A stretch of 64,000 nt of DNA from Comamonas sp. 26. GTDB taxonomy: Bacteria > Pseudomonadota > Gammaproteobacteria > Burkholderiales > Burkholderiaceae_C. The first letter of the stretch is position 1. Each line of letters starts with the position of its first letter. This document shows, piece after piece, positions 57,461-64,000 of the stretch. Both the position numbers and the translations under genes were made by a program. The stretch covers positions 1,178,001-1,242,000 of the forward strand of contig NZ_PEFL01000001.1 in NCBI RefSeq assembly GCF_002754475.1, given 5' to 3'. The notes beneath the pieces are model-generated. The model was not told where the DNA came from, searched no databases, and saw nothing but the letters and a program-made list of their open reading frames with translations.

Positions 57461-58503
57461 GGATTTTTTTTGCGTTGTGTGGTGCTGGGTGGCATATCGT
57501 TTGACAGGAGCGCTTTGCTGACGTTGATCAAGGCGTTCATTGCATCAGCCTCTCCCTGCTGCTCAAGCATGGCACGGCGCTGCTCAGCAAATTTTTCATA
57601 CTCGGCCAATGCTTTGGCATCGGCCTGCTTTTTGGTCACTTTGCCGGCATCCGACAACACTTGCCGGTCGTTGAATTGCAGGAATGCGTCCAGCTTGGCA
57701 GTCCAGTCGGACAAAAACACTTGCTTGCGGCGCAAGGCTTGGTCTTCTGCAAAGTCAAGCCACATCACCACAATGCGGTTAAGTTCGCTGATTTCTGTTT
57801 CTGTCAGATAGTTCTTGGCCACGGTCACATCGGCCTTGGTCAGCCATTGGCCTTTCCAAGTGGCCAAGCCCATATTGGGCTGCGCGGCATCCACACGGTC
57901 ACGAATGATTTCAGCGGCTGTTTTGCCAGTCACTGCAAAGTGCAGCTTGTTTTGGATGATGCGGAAAAACGTAGTGGTTTCGGGCAAGGAGGGCTCGTAA
58001 TCTGCGGCCATGGCGAAAATTTCGCGCACCCGCAAATACATGCGCCGCTCGCTGGCGCGAATGTCTCGCACCCGCTCCAGCAGTTGGGCAAAGTAGTCGG
58101 GCACCACTGACCCAGCCACAGGCGGGTTCTTTAGCCGTTCATCATCCAGCACAAAGCCCTTGACGATGAACTCCTTCAACTGGGCATTGGCCCACTGCCG
58201 AAAGCGCACGCCAGCCTGGCTGCGCACTCGGAAGCCCAGGGCCAGCACCATCTCTAGGTTGTAGTGCGCTACCTCGTAGCTTTTGCCATCTGCGGCAGTT
58301 GTTCGGTAAAACCGAACAACTGAAGCTTCGTGCAATTCACCATCTTCAAAAATGTGCTTGATGTGCTCGCTGATCGTACCTTTAGCTTTGCCAAACAGCT
58401 CAGTCAGCTGCTTTTGGCTTAGCCACAGATCTTCATTGTCCAGCAGCACGGAAAGCTGGGCTTTGCCGTCTTCAGCTTGGTAAATCAAGAACTCGCTCAT
58501 CAC
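57457..58503 (-). CDS. RhuM-family protein inserted in the type III RM operon
   Basis: A 348-residue RhuM-family protein (SEFLIYQAEDGKAQLSVLLD, WLSQKQLTELFGKAKGTISEHI, YNLEMVLALGFRVRSQAGVRFRQWAN). These proteins are frequent in mobile islands and beside restriction genes. The N-terminal part looks like a helix-turn-helix DNA-binding domain. It overlaps both mod upstream and res downstream by four bases, so it is an integral gene of the operon. A role as an RM modulator is only a guess. Confidence 0.85.
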   Translation of the reverse strand: MMSEFLIYQAEDGKAQLSVLLDNEDLWLSQKQLTELFGKAKGTISEHIKHIFEDGELHEASVVRFYRTTAADGKSYEVAHYNLEMVLALGFRVRSQAGVRFRQWANAQLKEFIVKGFVLDDERLKNPPVAGSVVPDYFAQLLERVRDIRASERRMYLRVREIFAMAADYEPSLPETTTFFRIIQNKLHFAVTGKTAAEIIRDRVDAAQPNMGLATWKGQWLTKADVTVAKNYLTETEISELNRIVVMWLDFAEDQALRRKQVFLSDWTAKLDAFLQFNDRQVLSDAGKVTKKQADAKALAEYEKFAEQRRAMLEQQGEADAMNALINVSKALLSNDMPPSTTQRKKNP

Positions 58504-60425
58504 AGGCTCCGCACGTGCTTGATACCGTGCTGCTCCAAGATGGCCGCCAGATTGCTCTTGGCCACGTCATTTTCAAACGCGCTATCGGGGAAGACGGCCG
58601 TGGTCTCAGTTGCCGTGCCTTGTGCTTCACGCCACTGGGTCATGCCCAGGGCCAAGCCTTCGGCATCAGTCACGCCAATGTGTGCATCCAAGCAGGTCAT
58701 GAGCGCGCCACCGCCAATGCTGTGTACGGTTTTGCCTGCAATCTGCTGGCTTTCCATGGGTACACAAAGATCCAATCCGAGCTTAAGTAGCACTTCGTAC
58801 AGTAGGTCATCGTTGCTGCGACCGGGCTCAATATGCTCCAGATTGTCAAACAGCGATTCTTTTAAATCGTTGGCGTTGGGCTTCCAAGCGCGAATGTTGG
58901 AGGTATCCAGTTTGAAAACGCGAAAACCCACGTCACCTGCTTTAGCCGCATCTGCAGCACGCAGGCGCTTGCCTGCGCCAACCAGTCGAGCTTTTGTGAT
59001 ATCGGCAATCGATGTCCATCCAGCTGATTCACCACCTGTCAGTGGCTCAGGTAGCTGCACCAAAACACAGCGGCGGTTGCCGCCATCTTCAGCATTTTGC
59101 TGAAAGACCGCGTCCATCGTGCTGCCTGTGCCCGCAAAAAAATCGATCACTAGATCTTGAGACTCAGGCGCTGTCGCGATTTGCAGGATGCGTCGAAGAA
59201 GCCGTGTGGGCTTGGGCGTATCAAACACCACGTCAGAGTTGGGGAAGTCAACTGTGGCAATCAGTTCCTTTTTGGCCTCTTGTGTATGCCCAACTTCGCT
59301 ATACGTCCAAAGGGTTTGAGGCACACGCCCAGACTTGACTTCAGACAAAAATCTTTTAAGACGTGGCATGTTGCCGCCATCTGCGCCCCACCAGATTCGT
59401 CCATCAGCATCCAATTCATTAAACTTTTTCTTGGAAACTCGCCAATAAGTACCAGGAGGTGGTCCCTCAATAACTCGTCCAGAAGGACAGGTTACCGAGT
59501 ATGTGCCTTCTCCATAAAAGTTACGAGCTGATAGGTCACCAGAGGTCCACGGGCCGCGTTTATCGTCATCAGGGTTGGCATAACGCGCTTCCATCTCTTC
59601 TGTTCTGGGGAGAAGGCGTGGCCCCCACGTTTCAGCATTTTTTGCATAAACCACGATGTAGTCGTGATCTTCAGAGAAGTGCCGAGCGGAGTTCTTAGGC
59701 GAAAAAACCTTCTGCCAAATGACGGCAGCGATAAAGTTCTCCTCCCCAAACACTTCGTTCATCACTGCACGAAGGTTGTGAATTTCATGGTCAGCAATAC
59801 TGACAAAGACCACGCCATCTGACTTAAGAAGGTTGCGGGCAAGCTTCAAGCGTGGGTAGATCATGTTCAGCCAGTCGGTATGGAAGCGTCCGCTGGCGTC
59901 GGTGTTGCTGCTGATCTTGGCGCCGCCTTCGGTTTGACCCGTCAACTCCAGGTAGTTTTTGATGTTGTCCTGAAAATTGTCGGGATACACAAAGTCCTTG
60001 CCCGTGTTGTAGGGGGGATCAATGTAGATCAGTTTGGCTTGCCCACCGTCGCGGCCATAGCTCTTTTGCAGCAGCTTGAGCACTTCGAGGTTGTCGCCCT
60101 CAATCATCAGGTTTTGGGTGGTGTCCCAATCCACGCTTTCTTCTTTGGCGGGGCGTAGCGTGCCGGTGCTGGGCGTCAGGGCAATCTGGCGCGCACGGCG
60201 CTTGCCATGCCAATTCAGGCCGTATTTTTCGTCGCTGTCGGTGACGGCAGCGTCTCCCACCAATGCCTTGAGCACATCCATGTTCAAAGCTGCGGTGGTT
60301 TGGCCATTGACCACGCTTTCGGTCAGCAGCTCGGGAAACAGGGCTTTGAGCTTTTCAATGTTGTTGGCCACCAGGTTGGCGCTTTGTGCCTCGGGGGAGT
60401 GGGCTTCGATTTTTTGTATCGTCAT
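58500..60425 (-). CDS. Type III DNA adenine methyltransferase, Mod subunit
   Basis: A 641-residue beta-class methyltransferase that protects host DNA and supplies sequence recognition for Res. DPPYNTG is at 136-142 (motif IV) and the SAM motif FFAGTGSTMDAVF is near 440 (motif I), the order of the beta class. The central region (YGEGTYSVTCPSGRVIEG, KKKFNELDADGRIWWG) is typical. It heads the mod-rhuM-res operon. The recognition sequence cannot be read from the gene. Confidence 0.95.
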   Translation of the reverse strand: MTIQKIEAHSPEAQSANLVANNIEKLKALFPELLTESVVNGQTTAALNMDVLKALVGDAAVTDSDEKYGLNWHGKRRARQIALTPSTGTLRPAKEESVDWDTTQNLMIEGDNLEVLKLLQKSYGRDGGQAKLIYIDPPYNTGKDFVYPDNFQDNIKNYLELTGQTEGGAKISSNTDASGRFHTDWLNMIYPRLKLARNLLKSDGVVFVSIADHEIHNLRAVMNEVFGEENFIAAVIWQKVFSPKNSARHFSEDHDYIVVYAKNAETWGPRLLPRTEEMEARYANPDDDKRGPWTSGDLSARNFYGEGTYSVTCPSGRVIEGPPPGTYWRVSKKKFNELDADGRIWWGADGGNMPRLKRFLSEVKSGRVPQTLWTYSEVGHTQEAKKELIATVDFPNSDVVFDTPKPTRLLRRILQIATAPESQDLVIDFFAGTGSTMDAVFQQNAEDGGNRRCVLVQLPEPLTGGESAGWTSIADITKARLVGAGKRLRAADAAKAGDVGFRVFKLDTSNIRAWKPNANDLKESLFDNLEHIEPGRSNDDLLYEVLLKLGLDLCVPMESQQIAGKTVHSIGGGALMTCLDAHIGVTDAEGLALGMTQWREAQGTATETTAVFPDSAFENDVAKSNLAAILEQHGIKHVRSL

Positions 60426-60500
60426 AGGAATTGCTCAAATTTTGGGGAGCTTGTTGGCTGCGTCATATCTTGGTGCGAAGTCAGCAAGTTTTAATCAGCA

Positions 60501-60592
60501 AAAAAGATAGCTGGAAGCGCTTGTTTGGCTTGTGTTTTGACTGCTTTTTTCTTTTAAAGCAAATGTAGTTTTACGCAAACAGCTATCTTTTT
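60501..60592. repeat. GATAGCTG-type repeat with 13-bp inverted ends, upstream of mod
   Basis: AAAAAGATAGCTG (60501-60513) is the exact reverse complement of CAGCTATCTTTTT (60580-60592). The left side continues GAAGCGCTTG, matching the dispersed repeat core. It occupies about half of the 207-bp mod promoter region and looks like a small mobile or REP-like element. Confidence 0.7.
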
Positions 60593-60632
60593 AGGTTTTC
60601 ATAAGGTGCTGCAGAGGTGGACAGCAACTGGG

Positions 60633-62771
60633 TCAGTATCCATCGTCTTGTGGGTCGCCCATCTGACGGTCCAATGCTTGGCGAATCAACCCCAGCACAT
60701 ACGGCAATTCGTCCAAGCTGCTCAGGCCCACATCCACGTTGCCATTGCCCCAGCTCTCAATATTGGAAATGTCGCGGCATAGGCCGCGTGGGTCATCAAG
60801 CTCAGCGATGTCTATGTTCAGCACCAGTCGCAGGCGCCTGGCCTGCGGCACCACATCGACAAAGTTGGTCTCAGCCTTGAAGGCCACGTAAAGCTTCAAA
60901 AACTCTTCGGTGACGTTGGGGTTGAGTGCCTGAACTGCTTTGCGCAGGGCCTCAAACACGGGCTGCATGGCACCCGTGTCCAGGTAAGGGTGATCAGCAA
61001 TGCTGTAGGTTTGTCCAGTTTTGGCTGGTGTGGATCGGTAGGCGTCAAGCACGCTATTGTCCAACGCAGGCAATTTCCATACTTTGGCGGCGTCAGTGGC
61101 CAAACGTTCGGCACGGGCTTTGATGGCCGATTCGTCCCACTGCGCGACTGCGCCCAAGCCCAGGTTCAACTTAAGCGGGCTGCTGGCAAAGCCAATGGGG
61201 TGGTCGCCTTTGTCTGTGACTTGATCGCGTTTGTAGGCAAAGGGGCGGTCACTATATTCGCTGTTGTAGCCGGTGAGCGTGAGGTTGCCCAGGGTGTGCA
61301 GCCATTCCTCTTGAATGCGCGGCCACTCAGGCCCTAACTCTTGCTGCCATTCGGTGGAAAGGTCTGTGTTTTGCGGCAGGATGTGCTCGATGGTGTAGTC
61401 CTCTACCACCACACGCTCTTTGCGGCCGTGATTTTCCAAACGGCGTAGCCAGTAGCTGCGACTGCGGAAGTTGTAGAGGTCGCGCACCTTGATTTCGCGT
61501 TGAAACTCTTCATCTCTGGGAAAGCGGCGGTATGAGGGCAGTAGCAGCAGCGCAGCTTTCACGCTTTCCAGGTAACGGTCTTTTTTGAGCGTGCGGCTCA
61601 GGCCGGCAAAGGTTTTGTTCAGCGAATTAGTGGGAATGGAGCAGATGGCGCGGCGAAAGACATAGCTTTCCACCAGGCGCACGATCTGCAAGGCTTCATC
61701 GCTGCTCAAACGGCCTTGTTTGTAGTCGTGGTACACGTCCAGCAAGAAAGGGTAGGCCACATCCACTTTCAATTCCCGCAGGTCATGGAAGGCTTGCTTC
61801 AAGCCTGCATCTGTCTCTGTGCCCAAAGCCATGGCGCAGTAGTACAAGGCGTAGGCGTGGATGTCGGCTACCAGGTCGCGTGTGCGTGTGTTGGTGTCGG
61901 GTTGTTTTTGGGCAAAGGCTTTGAACGCAAGGTACACCTCACGCATGTTGGGAATTTCGCCCGTCTTGGTGGTGAGGTAGTGGCGCATGAAAGCGTCAAA
62001 GTGCACCACATAGGCGGCCTGGCCAAATGCCTTTTCCATGGGCCGCCAGTAGGTGTTGTAGAGCTCAGTCTGAAGTTTGGGCTCCAGCCCCATCAGGATA
62101 TAGTTGCGAATGAGGTCGGCCTGGCTGAGCTCCAGCCCCGTGGAGTTCATGCTCTCAAAAATCAACTGGGGGTTGTCTTGTGAGCGGTCCAAGGCCACAT
62201 CCACGATGACCAATTTGGCCAGCCCTTGGCAGATGGCTTCCAGCTCGTGCTGGTGCTCTTCAATCAGGCTTTGGAACAGCGCATAGTTTTCAGTGATGCG
62301 TGTGCTGGTTTGCGCGGGCATGGGAGTGTCCTGCAGCAGGGCCAGCAAGGTGTCTTTGTCTGTTTCTGACAGGATGAGCTTGTAATGGCGATCGCCATCC
62401 TCATCAGGGTTCAGTAGGTAGTAGTTGCGCAGTTTTTTGAAGGAAAAAGCATCCAGCAACTCAGCCACATTGTGGGTTTTGAAGTGTTGGGCCAGCGCTG
62501 CAATCAACAAGGTGCTGGTGGTCAAACGTTGTTGACCATCGATCACCAACAAAGCCTCTTCGGTCGTTACTGTGGACAAGCCGCGTTCTACATAGACGAT
62601 GGAGCCAATGAAATGGGCATTCACTTTGTTATCACGTCCAGCCCGCATCAAGTCTGCCCATAGCTGACGGCATTGCTCTTCTGTCCAAGAGTAATTGCGC
62701 TGGTAAATGGGAATCACAAATTGTGGTGACTTGCGCAAGAACTTGAGCAAATTGGCTTCGGTCGCTTTCAT
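60633..62771 (-). CDS. DUF262/DUF1524 protein (GmrSD-like) with DUF5655-type C-terminus
   Basis: A 712-residue protein. The DUF262 domain has IPIYQRNYSWT (20-30) and IDGQQRLTT near 77, the ParB-like NTPase pattern of GmrS-type proteins. The DUF1524 domain has IEHILPQN ... LGNLTLTGYN near 470-510, an HNH-type nuclease motif as in GmrD. A C-terminal part (about 600-712) resembles DUF5655. GmrSD enzymes restrict modified phage DNA, so a type IV restriction role is plausible. It lies between the type III operon and the DUF4391 gene, eight bases from the latter. Confidence 0.85.
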   Translation of the reverse strand: MKATEANLLKFLRKSPQFVIPIYQRNYSWTEEQCRQLWADLMRAGRDNKVNAHFIGSIVYVERGLSTVTTEEALLVIDGQQRLTTSTLLIAALAQHFKTHNVAELLDAFSFKKLRNYYLLNPDEDGDRHYKLILSETDKDTLLALLQDTPMPAQTSTRITENYALFQSLIEEHQHELEAICQGLAKLVIVDVALDRSQDNPQLIFESMNSTGLELSQADLIRNYILMGLEPKLQTELYNTYWRPMEKAFGQAAYVVHFDAFMRHYLTTKTGEIPNMREVYLAFKAFAQKQPDTNTRTRDLVADIHAYALYYCAMALGTETDAGLKQAFHDLRELKVDVAYPFLLDVYHDYKQGRLSSDEALQIVRLVESYVFRRAICSIPTNSLNKTFAGLSRTLKKDRYLESVKAALLLLPSYRRFPRDEEFQREIKVRDLYNFRSRSYWLRRLENHGRKERVVVEDYTIEHILPQNTDLSTEWQQELGPEWPRIQEEWLHTLGNLTLTGYNSEYSDRPFAYKRDQVTDKGDHPIGFASSPLKLNLGLGAVAQWDESAIKARAERLATDAAKVWKLPALDNSVLDAYRSTPAKTGQTYSIADHPYLDTGAMQPVFEALRKAVQALNPNVTEEFLKLYVAFKAETNFVDVVPQARRLRLVLNIDIAELDDPRGLCRDISNIESWGNGNVDVGLSSLDELPYVLGLIRQALDRQMGDPQDDGY

Positions 62772-62778
62772 TTTTCCC

Positions 62779-63600
62779 TCAAAGGTTTTGAGCTGCTTGT
62801 TGACGCTGGACCAACAGGGCTTTGATTTCTAAATTGGCGGCCACTTGCCGGGCCAGTTGTTTTTCTTTGGCTGCAGCGGCGCGTGCTGCGGCAATGCGTG
62901 CGTCTAGCTCTCTGCAGGCGTGCAGGGCCGCTCGGCGCTGGACGGCTTGCTGTGGACTGTGACTGGGGCTGAATTGCCCAGTCAATTCCACGGCCTGCCA
63001 AGCTGACAAGGTGTCAAACCAGCCTTGGTACAGGGCTTGCAGATGTTGGGTGGGCTGCTTGTTCAAGGCCACAGCTTGCAAAAATGCCTCTGCCGTAGCA
63101 CCAGCCCCAAGGGCTGTGATGGTAGGGGCTTCATCCAGCACGGTTTTCTCTAACTCGCGCTGTGCCTTGCGAATGTGTGCCATGGAAACGAGCAGTTGCC
63201 CACCGCTATCCAGCATTAGCAAGGTGGGGTAAGGGATGGCGCGGTGAACCAGCTCCGCCACTCGCTTGATGTTGGCGCTAATGCTGACAGGGCGAGCTGC
63301 TAACTGGGCAGTGGCCGTAGCCTGGGAAGCTTTTTCAGCGCGAAGCTGGGCAATGACCACGGCCACCTCTAGGTAGCTGCGCTGTTCATCTTCATACACC
63401 GCAACACCGACATTGCCGGGCTTGAGGGCCGCATACCAGGTGAGTTCTTCAATGTGATCTTGCACCAGCTTGCGGTCAGCGGCGGTGGCAGCCCCGCTTT
63501 CGGCCAGCATTTTTTTGGGAATGCGCTTTTGCACCAGTGCGGCGGTGGGCACAGCAAGTGCCGCCAGCAATTGCTGGGCGTGGAGGCTGGGTGTACTCAT
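62779..63600 (-). CDS. DUF4391-family protein
   Basis: A 273-residue alpha-helical protein with IPKKMLAESGAATAADRKLVQDHIEELTWYAALKPGNV-type N-terminus (key part KLVQDHIEELTWYAALKP) and an Ala/Gln/Arg-rich coiled-coil end. DUF4391 proteins are typically encoded beside a helicase and a methyltransferase in restriction-like loci. Its ATG overlaps the upstream stop by four bases, so it is coupled to the probable helicase. Biochemical function is unknown. Confidence 0.8.
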   Translation of the reverse strand: MSTPSLHAQQLLAALAVPTAALVQKRIPKKMLAESGAATAADRKLVQDHIEELTWYAALKPGNVGVAVYEDEQRSYLEVAVVIAQLRAEKASQATATAQLAARPVSISANIKRVAELVHRAIPYPTLLMLDSGGQLLVSMAHIRKAQRELEKTVLDEAPTITALGAGATAEAFLQAVALNKQPTQHLQALYQGWFDTLSAWQAVELTGQFSPSHSPQQAVQRRAALHACRELDARIAAARAAAAKEKQLARQVAANLEIKALLVQRQQAAQNL

Positions 63601-64000
63601 GTGGCCTGGGCTTCCTGCGCCTCTTGCTCGTTGGGCAAGATGATCAGGTAGGCAACCACTTCAAAGTCATTGGCCCCTGCGAATTCGCCCTGCATGGCGT
63701 GGGTGCCACCCGGTGAAAACAAGCTGGCCACGGCACGCTCTTCGGATTTGCCAACAATCGATCCCACTGCAGCAGCGAGCAGTTTTTGCGCATGGTGCAT
63801 GTCTTGGCCATGGCGAGTAGCGCTGTCAAAACGAGCGCATGCTGTGGCATCGGGTAGGTCACGGCCTATGCTCAAGCGTTTGAGCCGATCTAACAAGCGT
63901 TTGGCCTGGGTGTAAGGCAGCAGCACTGCACCATCGTTGCCGACGTGCACCAAGTAATGAGGGGCCAGGGGGTAGCTGGCATCCACCATTTTTTGAGCAG
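63597..64000 (-). CDS. C-terminus of a probable helicase of the DUF4391 locus (cut by window edge)
   Basis: Open to the right edge; the visible 134 residues read ...AQKMVDASYPLAPHYLVHVG, LLPYTQAKRLLDRLKRL and ASLFSPGGTHAMQG to the stop. No helicase motif is in this part. The call rests on recalling such C-termini on SNF2-like helicases next to DUF4391 genes, so it is inference. It is coupled to the DUF4391 gene by a four-base overlap. Confidence 0.5.
   Translation of the reverse strand, partial: AQKMVDASYPLAPHYLVHVGNDGAVLLPYTQAKRLLDRLKRLSIGRDLPDATACARFDSATRHGQDMHHAQKLLAAAVGSIVGKSEERAVASLFSPGGTHAMQGEFAGANDFEVVAYLIILPNEQEAQEAQAT

Overview
This window looks like a chromosome segment from a member of the Comamonadaceae (Betaproteobacteria), most likely Comamonas or a close relative such as Delftia. 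The evidence is the gene order ndk-rlmN-pilF-rodZ-ispG-hisS-yfgM-bamB-der-hfq-hflX-hflK-hflC-hisZ-purA, the high GC content with frequent GTG and TTG starts, and copies of a short GATAGCTG-type intergenic repeat that I associate with this family.

Positions 1-36500 are ordinary core chromosome. It opens with a Tat-exported PhoD-type phosphatase and a quinone oxidoreductase on the minus strand. A long plus-strand housekeeping series follows: surE-pcm-nlpD-rluD, scpB-rluB, ndk, rlmN-pilF-rodZ-ispG, hisS-yfgM-bamB-der, hfq-hflX, hflK-hflC, hisZ-purA and a phosphoribosyltransferase. These genes serve stationary-phase survival, ribosome and rRNA maturation, chromosome segregation, type IV pili, cell shape, isoprenoid synthesis, outer-membrane assembly, membrane proteolysis control and nucleotide/histidine synthesis. 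Next come a beta-propeller protein, a polysaccharide deacetylase-like protein, a fatty-acid hydroxylase and an EI24-like membrane protein. The nitrogen-control block glnA ... ntrB-ntrC has a sigma-54 promoter and NtrC sites in front of glnA. xth (exonuclease III) on the minus strand closes the core part. hflK carries an apparent one-base frameshift near its 3' end.

Positions about 36540-64000 are an accessory (defence/mobile) island that runs off the right edge. In order it contains: a zeta-like kinase toxin with a small partner; three genes of unclear role including a C39-like cysteine protease; an operon of a ComEC-like metallo-beta-lactamase-fold protein and an E2-E1-JAB triple fusion (a bacterial ubiquitin-like conjugation/deconjugation machine), divergent from a WYL-domain regulator followed by membrane and coiled-coil proteins; remnants of IS elements; a mobile module of a zinc-ribbon protein, a serine recombinase and two ParB/RepB-like proteins; an exported protein of unknown function; an XRE regulator with twin operators; a type III restriction-modification operon (mod-rhuM-res) read toward it; and a DUF262/DUF1524 protein, a DUF4391 protein and the C-terminus of a probable helicase.

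The most interesting locus is 40669-45899: conjugation enzyme, peptidase, MBL protein, WYL repressor and a four-helix membrane protein in two divergent operons around palindromic operator DNA. It has the architecture of a regulated anti-phage system, but contains neither a recognisable ubiquitin-like protein nor a CD-NTase.
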